From assembly GCA_003281605.1 (NCBI GenBank), contig QCBM01000001.1:432283-496282 (forward strand): a stretch of DNA of 64,000 bases, given 5' to 3'. The notes under the pieces are model-generated. The model was given only the letters and a program-made list of their open reading frames with translations, was not told the origin of the DNA and ran no database searches. The position numbers and the translations under genes are program-made. This document shows positions 56,445 to 64,000 of the stretch, piece by piece; position 1 is the first letter of the stretch, and every line of letters begins with the position of its first letter. The stretch is from Prochlorococcus sp. AG-347-I06. GTDB lineage: Bacteria > Cyanobacteriota > Cyanobacteriia > PCC-6307 > Cyanobiaceae.

Positions 56445-56630
56445 ATGATAGAAAACTTCAATCCCTTTATTTCATTGGGTGGTGATAACCAAAAAGTTAA
56501 TCACATGGCTGAAGCAGCACTCGAAATGAATTTAACTTGTAATGATTTAAAGAAGGACTTAAATTTAACCGACGGAGATGTGGTGGATATGTTACAACTA
56601 GTCATGGATAGGTTTAAAAATAGTAATTAA
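56445..56630 (+). CDS. Small helical protein, 61 aa
   Basis: The product reads MIENFNPFISLGGDNQKVNH, then two helices (MAEAALEMNLTCNDLKKDL and GDVVDMLQLVMDRFKNS). It looks like a small helix-turn-helix-like or protein-interaction fold, but no DNA-binding motif is convincing. It is acidic and soluble. No family is recognised. The ATG is preceded by a spacer without a strong ribosome-binding site. Confidence 0.6.
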   Translation: MIENFNPFISLGGDNQKVNHMAEAALEMNLTCNDLKKDLNLTDGDVVDMLQLVMDRFKNSN

Positions 56631-56676
56631 GTTTATTTCTTTATCTATTAATCGCTATATATCTAATACTTTTTAA

Positions 56677-56979
56677 ATGAAAACAGTACAAATTGAGTTT
56701 TCGAAATATGAATCAGTTAACTTTTTATGGTCAGAATTAATAGAAGATTACGGATTTGACAAAGCTAAAAAAATAGTTTCTCAAGCTATTGACTTACAAA
56801 AAATGAATGGAACAAAGAATAACACAATGCCAATCATATTTTCAGGAACAGGAGGATTAGCTCTAATCCCAACTCAAATGCTAGAAAAAGAAGATTTTAA
56901 AATTAGTTGTAAAGATAACCAAGTTTTAATATTTAATCTAAAAAGAAAGTCATTTCAAATCTTAAATGAAGCAAACTAA
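56677..56979 (+). CDS. Hypothetical soluble protein, 100 aa
   Basis: The protein begins MKTVQIEFSKYESVNFLWSE and has a helix (YGFDKAKKIVSQAIDLQKMN) and two strands (MPIIFSGTGGLALIPTQMLE, QVLIFNLKRKSFQIL). This may be a small alpha-beta fold. No catalytic motif is seen. It lies 46 bases after the 61-residue gene on the same strand. Confidence 0.6.
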   Translation: MKTVQIEFSKYESVNFLWSELIEDYGFDKAKKIVSQAIDLQKMNGTKNNTMPIIFSGTGGLALIPTQMLEKEDFKISCKDNQVLIFNLKRKSFQILNEAN

Positions 56980-57044
56980 TCTAAATTCGTAACTTCTCGA
57001 TAAAGCAAAAATTACTTTATAGTCTATTAAGTTATTAATTGATA

Positions 57045-57761
57045 ATGACTTTTGAAGCGACCTACCTTGGATCAAATGGTTGGCTTATAAATTTTACAAA
57101 AACCAATTTAATTATTGATCCTTGGCTAAAAGGAGATTTAATATTTCCTCCAGGTGAATGGTTTTTTAAAGGATCATTAGAGGAAGAAATTTCAATAGAT
57201 AAAAAAATAGATATTATTTTATTAACCCAAGGATTACCTGACCACTGTCATGTTCCAACATTAGAAATGTTCAGAAAGGATATTCCTATAATTTGCCCTA
57301 AAAGTGCTGTTGAAACATTAGAAAAAATAGGTTTTAGTCAAATTAAAATGCTCAAGCCAACTGAAAAGACTAATCAATTTAATTTAAGTTTTGAAGCCAC
57401 TTCTGGGGCTCCAGTACCACAAATAGAAAACGGATATATCGTTAAAGATGATCAAAATAATGGTTTTTATATAGAACCCCATGGATATCTTGATGAAAAT
57501 TTAAACAAACAAAATCTTGATGCAGTTATTACTCCTACAAAAAATTTAGAATTACCTTTAGTTGGTTCTTTTGTAAAAGGTGCTGATGTAGTACCTAAAT
57601 TGATTAAAAAATTTAATCCAAAATTTATACTTTCAAGTACTGTGGGCGGAGATGCAAAATATTCAGGTTTTTTAAATAATTTTATTTCAGTTCAGGATTA
57701 TGAAGACGAATTAAATTGTAATGTTGTAGATCTAAAGAGTATGCAATCTATTATGATTTAA
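57045..57761 (+). CDS. Metallo-beta-lactamase-fold protein with a variant metal motif
   Basis: From ATG 57045 the 238-residue chain has the MBL start ATYLGSNGWLINF, a strand with LIIDPWLKGDLIFPP, and the motif region LLTQGLPDHCH. The canonical HxHxDH is here QxLxDHxH (Gln62, Leu64, Asp66, His67, His69), so one metal site is probably lost. A plant and cyanobacterial subgroup shows this variant. An SPAPVP-like loop (SGAPVPQIENGY) and a late IAxGG-like LSSTVGGDAKY follow. The function is unknown. A TTG at 57039 is in frame, but ATG is preferred. Confidence 0.82.
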   Translation: MTFEATYLGSNGWLINFTKTNLIIDPWLKGDLIFPPGEWFFKGSLEEEISIDKKIDIILLTQGLPDHCHVPTLEMFRKDIPIICPKSAVETLEKIGFSQIKMLKPTEKTNQFNLSFEATSGAPVPQIENGYIVKDDQNNGFYIEPHGYLDENLNKQNLDAVITPTKNLELPLVGSFVKGADVVPKLIKKFNPKFILSSTVGGDAKYSGFLNNFISVQDYEDELNCNVVDLKSMQSIMI

Positions 57762-57819
57762 ATTGATCCAAAAAGGTCTTTTAGCTTGAAAGTAAATTTA
57801 TTTTAAAAGGAGTTCAAAA

Positions 57820-58185
57820 ATTCATTCTTTTTTTATTAGCTCAATACTTTTATTAGCTTTAAATACTAGCTATGTGTGTGAGAATTCAAAGCTTGATCTT
57901 GTGATGAGAAATAATATAAATGGTGACTTTTCCATAGTAGAAAAAATATCTGAGTTAAAGCCAGGAGCATTTATAAATATCAATTGGAACGAAATAAGTC
58001 TTATGCTTCCATACTCTCTAAGAAAAGATTATATTTCCTTTACAGATAAAAAATGGGACTGGAGGTACAAATTTAATAAAGACGGATCTCCTGATATTAA
58101 TAATCCTTCTTTATTCGAACTACTTCCTTCTGGAGAAGTTAAAGCACATTTTTGTCAATCAAAAGATAAAAGTTCTAACTTATAA
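57820..58185 (+). CDS. Exported protein, 121 aa, probably starting at ATT
   Basis: The first ordinary start (GTG 57874) gives 103 residues. Eighteen codons upstream, ATT 57820 lies seven bases after AAGGAG, the best ribosome-binding site in this part of the window, and the added residues HSFFISSILLLALNTSYV followed by Cys form a good signal peptide, possibly a lipoprotein-like one. No ATG, GTG or TTG is available between the in-frame stop near 57796 and 57874. The mature part (KLDLVMRNNINGDFS, FININWNEISLMLPYSLRKD) is an unrecognised, small, periplasmic or lumenal protein. Confidence 0.65.
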   Translation: MHSFFISSILLLALNTSYVCENSKLDLVMRNNINGDFSIVEKISELKPGAFININWNEISLMLPYSLRKDYISFTDKKWDWRYKFNKDGSPDINNPSLFELLPSGEVKAHFCQSKDKSSNL

Positions 58186-58235
58186 TTTCAAAATTAGTAT
58201 CCTAGATTATTTAACTTCTGAACTTCTTTGTAAAG

Positions 58236-60842
58236 ATGAACAAACCAAAAAACCAAAAAGGTATTTCAAAATATGTAAAACTTGAAGATTACAAAGTTTT
58301 TGATTATGAAATTCCAGAAATTTTTTTAGATTTCGTAATAAATAAAAATGCTGTTAATGTTACGACGAAATTAAAATTGGTAAAAAAAAATAAGAATACT
58401 AATAATCTTATCCTTGATGGTAAAGATATATTAATAAAAAAATTGTTTATAGATGACTCACTACTAGAAAAGGAATACTACAAACAGCAAAAAAATAACT
58501 TAAAAATTGAAAATATAAACAAAGATAATTTTTTACTAAAAATAGAAGGAATAATTAAACCAAAGGAAAATACATCCCTTTTAGGTATGTATGAGAGCAA
58601 TGGAATTATAACTACGCAATGTGAGGCAGAGGGATTTAGAAGAATAAGTTTTCACTCTGATAGGCCTGATATTCTAAGCAAATACACCGTAAGAATTGAG
58701 GCAGACAAAAATGATTATCCTGTCTTACTTTCAAATGGTAACGTTGTAAAAGAAAATAATCTTACAAATAATCGACATGAAATAATTTGGGAAGACCCAT
58801 ATCCAAAACCCTCATATCTATTTGCATTGGTAGCAGGGAAACTTAATTGTGTACAAGACAATTTCATAACAAAATCAAATAAAAAAGTAAAAATAAATAT
58901 TTATGTTGAGTATGGTGATGAAAAGTATGTTCAACATGCAATAAGTTCCTTAAAGAAATCTATGAAATGGGACGAGGATAAATATAACCTTGAATACGAT
59001 TTGTCATTGTTCAATATTGTTGCAATCAGGCACTTTAATATGGGAGCAATGGAAAATAAAAGTCTCAATATTTTCAATTCAAAACTAATACTCGCTAATT
59101 CTGAAACAACAACTGATGAGGAATTAGAAAGAATAGAGGGTGTAATCGCCCATGAATATTTCCATAATTGGACGGGTAATAGAGTGACTTGTAGGGATTG
59201 GTTTCAATTATCTCTAAAAGAGGGTTTAACAGTATTCAGAGATCAACAATTCACTGCAGACGTTCATAATAGTGAAATCAAGAGACTTGATGATTCAAAA
59301 TTTCTTATAAAAAATCAATTTAGAGAGGATTCTGGTCCAACATCGCATCCTGTAATGCCAGAAAAATATCAAGAAATAGACAATTTCTATACGACCACGA
59401 TTTATGAAAAAGGATCAGAAATCATTAGAATGCTTAACAAGCTTGTAAAAGATGAAAATTTCTATAAAGGATTTAGCAATTACATCTCAATATATGATGG
59501 AAAGGCAGCAACAATAGACCAATTTGTCGATAAAATTTTAGAGCACAATAAGGAAATTGATCCTAAAAAGTTTAAAATCTGGTACAAGCAAAATGGGACA
59601 CCAAAAGTTAAATTTAAAAGAGTCTGGGATCAAGCAGACGAAAAACTTACAATTGAAGCTTCTCAAAGTAATCCAATAAAGAAGAACCAATATAATGATT
59701 TACCTCTAATAATTCCTATAAATATGGCTATATTTTGTGGTAAGAATAAAACGATAGAAAAAACAGTTGTTTTAAAAACAAAAAAACAAGAATTTATTTT
59801 TAGGAATATAAGATCTCACCTCCAAATTCCTTTAGTCACTTATTTTCGCGAATTCTCTTCACCTGTTGAGTGGGAATCAGACACTACCTTTGATGAAAAA
59901 TTTTTAATCTTAAGATATGAAAAAGATTTTTTTACACTATCTAATACTGTAAAAGTATTTTATAAAAAAATCATTTTATGCAGATTAGATGAAAAACCTG
60001 ATCATCAAATTGAAACTAAATTAATAAGCACCTTAATATCATTTATAAAAAATAAAGATATTAATTTATCCCTTTTATCAGATTTATTAAGTATTCCGAC
60101 ATTTGCTGAAATTGAATCAGAGATAGAAAATTTAGACCCTTTAAAGATATATAAAATTATTGACGAATTAAATCATTTATTCGGTACCAAATTAAAAGAA
60201 GAATTATATTTTAAGCTCCAAGAAATAGAGAAAAATCTAAATAAAGTTTGGCCAGAAGGTAAAAATGAGAGAAAACTAATCGAAACTATTTGGAAACTAC
60301 TCTTGCACAGTGATGATAAGGAAATTAAATGCAAAATAATTAATTATATCGATAGTAATTCGATGACACTAGCAAAAGCTGCATTGAATTCTTTCAGTAG
60401 GATTAATTGTCCTGAAAGAAAAATTATTTCAAATATATTCTTTAATAAATGGAAAAATAATAGTGTGGTTTTGGATAGTTGGTTCTCATTCAATGCATCT
60501 ATAGAAATTAATGAAAAAACAAATAACATTGAAAAATTATTTGAAAATAAGTATTTTGATTCAAAATCACCAAACACTCTAAGAGCTATATTAAATACTT
60601 TCGTAACAAGAAATAGTACTTTTCATGCAATAGATGGTTCTGGTTATAAATATATTGCAAAAAAGATAATTGATTTTGATAAATTAAATCCAATCATAAT
60701 TTCTCGATTTGTGAAAGTATTTAGTAGATACAATTATTACTCAGACCCTTACAAAAGTAATATGTTAGAAACAATAAAACAGATTAAAAAAAATAAACTA
60801 TCAAAAAATACTAAAGAAGTATTAGATGCAATAATTGAATGA
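58236..60842 (+). CDS. pepN: Aminopeptidase N (M1 family)
   Basis: PepN removes N-terminal residues from peptides in the cytoplasm. The 868-residue length is normal for the bacterial type. The exopeptidase motif GAMEN is at 270-274, the zinc site HEYFHNW with His306, Glu307 and His310 and the third ligand Glu329 in LKEGLTVF. The N-terminal beta domain (YEIPEIFLDFVINKNAVNV) and C-terminal helical cap are complete. It lies 50 bases after the exported 121-residue protein. Confidence 0.97.
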   Translation: MNKPKNQKGISKYVKLEDYKVFDYEIPEIFLDFVINKNAVNVTTKLKLVKKNKNTNNLILDGKDILIKKLFIDDSLLEKEYYKQQKNNLKIENINKDNFLLKIEGIIKPKENTSLLGMYESNGIITTQCEAEGFRRISFHSDRPDILSKYTVRIEADKNDYPVLLSNGNVVKENNLTNNRHEIIWEDPYPKPSYLFALVAGKLNCVQDNFITKSNKKVKINIYVEYGDEKYVQHAISSLKKSMKWDEDKYNLEYDLSLFNIVAIRHFNMGAMENKSLNIFNSKLILANSETTTDEELERIEGVIAHEYFHNWTGNRVTCRDWFQLSLKEGLTVFRDQQFTADVHNSEIKRLDDSKFLIKNQFREDSGPTSHPVMPEKYQEIDNFYTTTIYEKGSEIIRMLNKLVKDENFYKGFSNYISIYDGKAATIDQFVDKILEHNKEIDPKKFKIWYKQNGTPKVKFKRVWDQADEKLTIEASQSNPIKKNQYNDLPLIIPINMAIFCGKNKTIEKTVVLKTKKQEFIFRNIRSHLQIPLVTYFREFSSPVEWESDTTFDEKFLILRYEKDFFTLSNTVKVFYKKIILCRLDEKPDHQIETKLISTLISFIKNKDINLSLLSDLLSIPTFAEIESEIENLDPLKIYKIIDELNHLFGTKLKEELYFKLQEIEKNLNKVWPEGKNERKLIETIWKLLLHSDDKEIKCKIINYIDSNSMTLAKAALNSFSRINCPERKIISNIFFNKWKNNSVVLDSWFSFNASIEINEKTNNIEKLFENKYFDSKSPNTLRAILNTFVTRNSTFHAIDGSGYKYIAKKIIDFDKLNPIIISRFVKVFSRYNYYSDPYKSNMLETIKQIKKNKLSKNTKEVLDAIIE

Positions 60843-60857
60843 TTAATTGATGTTTAT

Positions 60858-61073
60858 TTAACTAAATATAATAACAACAACTATAAATATTAAAAATAAA
60901 ATAAATACAAGATACTTATTAATAAAAATATAATCAAATACATTATTATTTTTATTCCACTTTTTATTTACATATTCCTTAGTTATAAATTTATTAGGTC
61001 TGCCACAATATAAACATGTTGGGGAAGTTTTCAAAATTAAATTTTTACATTGAGGGCACTTTTTTTTTTCCAT
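60858..61073 (-). CDS. Zinc-ribbon membrane protein, 71 aa
   Basis: The protein starts MEKKKCPQCKNLILKTSPTC and then LYCGRPNKF, a four-Cys zinc ribbon (CPQC and CLYC), followed by a basic stretch and a C-terminal span (YLVFILFLIFIVVVIIFS). Such tail-anchored zinc ribbons are common accessory proteins of unknown role. It converges on pepN with 15 bases between the stops. Confidence 0.75.
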   Translation of the reverse strand: MEKKKCPQCKNLILKTSPTCLYCGRPNKFITKEYVNKKWNKNNNVFDYIFINKYLVFILFLIFIVVVIIFS

Positions 61074-61238
61074 ATTTAAATCTTACTGAAAAAAACTAAA
61101 ATCAGAAACAATAAATAAAATAAGTAATTTAAATTTTATTTATTATATTTTGATTAATTAAATATCATTGCAAAAAAAAAATTGATTCTAACTATTTAAA
61201 AAAATTCAATATAATAAACAATTAGTATTTGGTTTGAA

Positions 61239-61400
61239 ATGTTTGCTATTGCACTTGGAATGTCCCCTGTCGAAAAAATCACTGTTGCAATATCTGCTTC
61301 AATTTTTATAATCGCCTTTACATGGGTCTCGATTAAGGGAGATTTAAGAAAACTTGCTAATGAACTAATTGAAGATAATGAAAATGATCAGGATAATTAA
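61239..61400 (+). CDS. Small single-span membrane protein, 53 aa
   Basis: The ATG frame encodes MFAIALGMSPVEKITVAISA, then the span SIFIIAFTWVSIKGDL and a charged, acidic end NELIEDNENDQDN. An N-terminal span with an acidic cytoplasmic tail is typical of the window's other tiny proteins. No family is recognised. It converges on 61415..61615, with 14 bases between stops. Confidence 0.6.
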   Translation: MFAIALGMSPVEKITVAISASIFIIAFTWVSIKGDLRKLANELIEDNENDQDN

Positions 61401-61414
61401 AAATATCTTTTAAC

Positions 61415-61615
61415 CTATTTTGCATGCAAGCTCGGATAATCAATAATATGCCTAATCTCTTTCAGAGATGAGCCATAAATTTTTTCACCATTCAAGTGAA
61501 CCCCAATCCATTTTTCCTTTTGATTAAAAAAATTATTTTTAGTAGTATTCCTCTCGAGATAATTTTTATTATCCCAATTTAAAGTTATGTCCCAACCTTT
61601 ATAGTTTTCTATCAT
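61415..61615 (-). CDS. Small hypothetical protein, 66 aa
   Basis: The protein reads MIENYKGWDITLNWDNKNYL, then KWIGVHLNGEKIYGSSLKEI and IRHIIDYPSLHAK. The alternation suggests two strands and one helix. It is soluble, basic and has no recognised motif. It stands alone between convergent 61239..61400 and the purT region. Confidence 0.55.
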   Translation of the reverse strand: MIENYKGWDITLNWDNKNYLERNTTKNNFFNQKEKWIGVHLNGEKIYGSSLKEIRHIIDYPSLHAK

Positions 61616-61708
61616 TGAGAAAGAGATTACATACTTAAATAATACTCAGAGAGACAATAAACAAAAACAAAGGAAATAAGTATTTTTTTCGTTATTTTTA
61701 TTTAATGT

Positions 61709-62884
61709 TTATATAGAACTGACTTTTATTTTAAGCGCAGCTTCATCTGCATTTTTTCTAGCCAAATTAATGTCAGAATTTGATGAGATAACAACACCCA
61801 TTCTTCTGCCTTTTCTGGAAACTGGTTTGCCAAATATGAGCACTTTGGTCTTTTCAAATTCTAATGCTTCATTAAGACCCTCATAAATAGGATTTAGAAA
61901 CTCTTGTTTAGAGACTATAACTCTGGTTGCAGAGGGCTCTATTAGATCTATACGCGGTATTGGTAAATTTAAAAAAGCCCTTAAATGTAATTCAAATTCA
62001 TTAATATTTTGACTAACTAATGTAACCATACCGGTGTCGTGTGGTCTTGGAGATAATTCTGAAAATATAACCTTACTTCCTTTTATAAAAAATTCTACTC
62101 CGTATAATCCAGCTCCATTAAGGTTATTTAATATTCTACTTGTCATTCTCTTAGCTTCAATAATTAAGGACTCCTTGATCTCTAAAGGTTGCCAACTACA
62201 TTGATAGTCTCCATTAGATTGAAGATGTCCAATTGGTAAACAAAAAATATTTTCACCATTTTCTTTTCTTACAGTTAGAAGAGTAAACTCAAAATCAAAA
62301 TTAATAAATTCTTCAATAATTACACCTTTAACCTTACCTCTTGAATTTGCTTGTGCCTGTCTCCAAGCATTTTGTAAATCATTTTTTGTTTCAACCAAAC
62401 TCTGGCCTTTTCCTGAAGAGCTCATTAAAGGCTTAAGTAAAAGTGGGAATCCTATTTCGTCTGCTTTTTTTTCTAAATCATCAAATTCAAAAATATAATC
62501 AAACTTTGCAGTTTGTATTTTTAAATCCTTAGAAGCTAAGTCTCTAATTTTATCTCTATTCATTGTAATTTCTACAGTTCTGGCGTTGGGAACAATATTG
62601 AATCCTTCATCCTCGAGTTCTTTTAGAGCTTCAATTGAAAGTGCCTCTATTTCTGGGACGACATAGTCAGGCTTAAATTCTTTTATAACATTTTTTAAAA
62701 TATTTTTATCTCCCATATCAATTACTTTTGAATAATCAGCAATTTGCATTGCAGGAGCTTTTTCATATCGATCAATTGCAATAACTTCTAATCCTAATCT
62801 TTTGGATTCTATTACTAATTCTTTTCCAAGCTCGCCACTACCAAGTAATAAAATTCTCTTTTTAGAAAAAATTGATTCTTTCAT
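61709..62884 (-). CDS. purT: Formate-dependent GAR transformylase
   Basis: PurT makes formylglycinamide ribonucleotide from GAR using ATP and formate, an alternative to folate-dependent PurN. The chain has the pre-ATP-grasp domain (RILLLGSGELGKELVIESKR), the ATP-binding lid (FPLLLKPLMSSSGKGQSLV), the acidic metal site (FSELSPRPHDTGMVTL) and the C-terminal part with GKPVSRKGRRMGVV. Length is 391. It follows the small membrane-protein gene 62896..63138 on the same strand. Confidence 0.97.
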   Translation of the reverse strand: MKESIFSKKRILLLGSGELGKELVIESKRLGLEVIAIDRYEKAPAMQIADYSKVIDMGDKNILKNVIKEFKPDYVVPEIEALSIEALKELEDEGFNIVPNARTVEITMNRDKIRDLASKDLKIQTAKFDYIFEFDDLEKKADEIGFPLLLKPLMSSSGKGQSLVETKNDLQNAWRQAQANSRGKVKGVIIEEFINFDFEFTLLTVRKENGENIFCLPIGHLQSNGDYQCSWQPLEIKESLIIEAKRMTSRILNNLNGAGLYGVEFFIKGSKVIFSELSPRPHDTGMVTLVSQNINEFELHLRAFLNLPIPRIDLIEPSATRVIVSKQEFLNPIYEGLNEALEFEKTKVLIFGKPVSRKGRRMGVVISSNSDINLARKNADEAALKIKVSSI

Positions 62885-62895
62885 ATATATAAAAC

Positions 62896-63138
62896 TTATT
62901 CCTCATCACCAGAAGGTTGTGAAGATTTATCATCTGTAATTTTTTTATCTTTAAAATAACTAAATAAAAAATTTCTACCATACCAATTTTGACTTCGCAT
63001 TCTACTAGTTATTGATCTTGAAATTGCTCCTAAAAAAAAGATTCCAATCATGGCCCAAATAATTCTTTCTAAAGCAATTGCAGGTGAAAACCCTTGACCG
63101 GAATTAATAATTTCAGTAAGTGGGTCTAAAGGGTCCAA
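62896..63138 (-). CDS. Single-span membrane protein, 80 aa
   Basis: The protein begins MDPLDPLTEIINSGQGFSPA, followed by one span (ALERIIWAMIGIFFLGAIS), a basic region (RSITSRMRSQNWYGRN) and an acidic, Ser-rich end (DDKSSQPSGDEE). It lies 12 bases upstream of purT and is likely co-transcribed with it. The function is unknown. Confidence 0.6.
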   Translation of the reverse strand: MDPLDPLTEIINSGQGFSPAIALERIIWAMIGIFFLGAISRSITSRMRSQNWYGRNFLFSYFKDKKITDDKSSQPSGDEE

Positions 63139-63283
63139 AATTAAACTTATTAATAATATTAATTATAAATGGTTAAATAGATGAAAAATTAAAACTTATG
63201 AAAGAAATAACCAAAACTACTATATAAATTAAACGCAATAAAGTCTATACAATGCTATCTTCAAAGGGTGATTTTTTTTAGAC

Positions 63284-63763
63284 ATGCAAGTTGACGTACA
63301 AAATACTACTGTTCTTTCCGCAGACGGATCATCCATAAAACTAGGTGAATATTCAGGGGAAGTAATTTTAGTTGTTAATGTAGCTAGTTATTGCGGAAAT
63401 ACTGCTCAGTATGAGGATCTTCAAAAGCTACATGATTTATATTCAAGTAAAGGGCTAAGAATACTTGCATTCCCTTGTAATGATTTTGGAAAACAAGAAC
63501 CCGACTCTCTTTCAGAAATAAAAGATTTTTGCACAACAAAATATGGAGTTAAGTTTGAAATCTATGAAAAAGTTCATGCCAAAGGCAACACCACAGAACC
63601 ATACACAACCCTTAACAAAGTTGAACCTGAAGGAGATGTTGAATGGAATTTCGAAAAGTTTCTGATAGGGAAAGATAGTAAAGTAATTGCAAGATTCAAG
63701 CCAGGTGTTAAACCATTTGACGAAAACTTAATAGCAGCTATAGAAGTGGCTTTAGATTCATAA
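63284..63763 (+). CDS. Glutathione peroxidase-family protein
   Basis: The 159-residue thiol peroxidase has the peroxidatic Cys37 in NVASYCGNTAQY, FPCNDFGKQEP (61-73) and the Trp-Asn pair WNFEKFLI (121-122). In most members the Gln of FPCNQFG completes a catalytic tetrad; here it is Asp67. Bacterial members use thioredoxin or, in cyanobacteria, NADPH-linked systems against lipid peroxides. It has a normal ATG start and is isolated on the plus strand. Confidence 0.93.
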   Translation: MQVDVQNTTVLSADGSSIKLGEYSGEVILVVNVASYCGNTAQYEDLQKLHDLYSSKGLRILAFPCNDFGKQEPDSLSEIKDFCTTKYGVKFEIYEKVHAKGNTTEPYTTLNKVEPEGDVEWNFEKFLIGKDSKVIARFKPGVKPFDENLIAAIEVALDS

Positions 63764-63894
63764 AAACCTTTTTATGGTTCAAATTAAAATATTAAAAATA
63801 AAGACTTTTATATTTAATTAAAAAATAAGCAAATTATCTGAAAATTTTCTTTTTTTAAGATTCAAGCTTGTCTAGTATTCATTTATTTTAAATC

Positions 63895-64000
63895 TTATTT
63901 ATTATCAGAATCAACTTCTACGTCTATTATTTCATCTTCAACAGTTCTTTTTTTTGGTTTAATTGATTTTACCTCTGGCTCTATTTTCTCTTCTTTAACT
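63895..64000 (-). CDS. C-terminal end of a minus-strand gene, truncated by the window
   Basis: The frame reading into the window from the right edge ends at TAA 63895-63897 and encodes an alternating Lys/Glu segment, including EKIEPEVKSIKPKKRTVEDE, IIDVEVDSDNK. This charged tail resembles the end of a longer protein; the body lies outside the window, so no function can be given. Confidence 0.5.
   Translation of the reverse strand, partial: VKEEKIEPEVKSIKPKKRTVEDEIIDVEVDSDNK

Overview
The window is a gene-dense, very AT-rich stretch of a free-living marine picocyanobacterium, almost certainly a high-light-adapted Prochlorococcus. The grounds are the low-GC codon use throughout, very short or overlapping gene junctions, chlorophyll genes (ChlH, the AcsF cyclase), a probable photosystem II peptide (Psb30), many cyanobacteria-only DUF families (DUF565/Ycf20, DUF2862, DUF2949, DUF2996, DUF3038, DUF3303, DUF3318, DUF4335, DUF1230/CGLD27) and many tiny single-membrane-span proteins. 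The species assignment is inference from gene content; no rRNA is present.

Layout. 1-1.9 kb is a patch of seven very small ORFs, several too short for ordinary gene callers. 2.1-7.9 kb carries a 2-Cys peroxiredoxin, an FtsH homologue that has lost its zinc-protease motif, rpmF, Ycf20, a HAD phosphatase, Psb30, a Cys-cluster protein and the Mn-exporter family (UPF0016) split into two half-size genes. 7.9-20.6 kb has an RNB-fold protein without recognisable catalytic residues, acsF, tldD-pmbA-fmt as a tight operon, terC and mfd. 20.7-36.6 kb is mainly housekeeping: a DUF4335-DUF3038-DUF2949-UbiH-like block, dapB, chlH, folP-tpiA, an S4 protein, an ABC exporter and carB. 36.7-43.4 kb has DUF3318-rsfS-CGLD27-asparaginase, the initiator tRNA, and an ABC-2 exporter (one ATPase, two permeases).

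From about 43.4 to 58.2 kb the window becomes accessory-like, with small unrecognised proteins, a candidate non-coding RNA, an HNH nuclease, a phosphoribosyltransferase overlapping a nucleoside deoxyribosyltransferase, a uridine-kinase-like protein, a renalase-like flavoprotein beside a MetF-like barrel protein, a peptidase E and a GNAT acetyltransferase. No integrase, transposase, insertion sequence, CRISPR array or phage structural gene was seen. 58.2-64 kb returns to core genes: pepN, purT, a glutathione peroxidase and the tail of one more gene.

The observations most worth following are: (1) two enzyme-family members that look catalytically dead (FtsH with NEVGR for HEXXH and no first membrane span; RNB protein without the Asp cluster or the SPIRR-type arginine motif); (2) two genes whose conserved reading frame runs far upstream of any ATG/GTG/TTG and which may start at ATT; (3) an orphan plus-strand RNA candidate with a 12-bp perfect stem, an alternative 5-bp hairpin and a strong terminator; (4) two uncharacterised gene pairs, one for nucleosides and one flavoprotein plus MetF-like.
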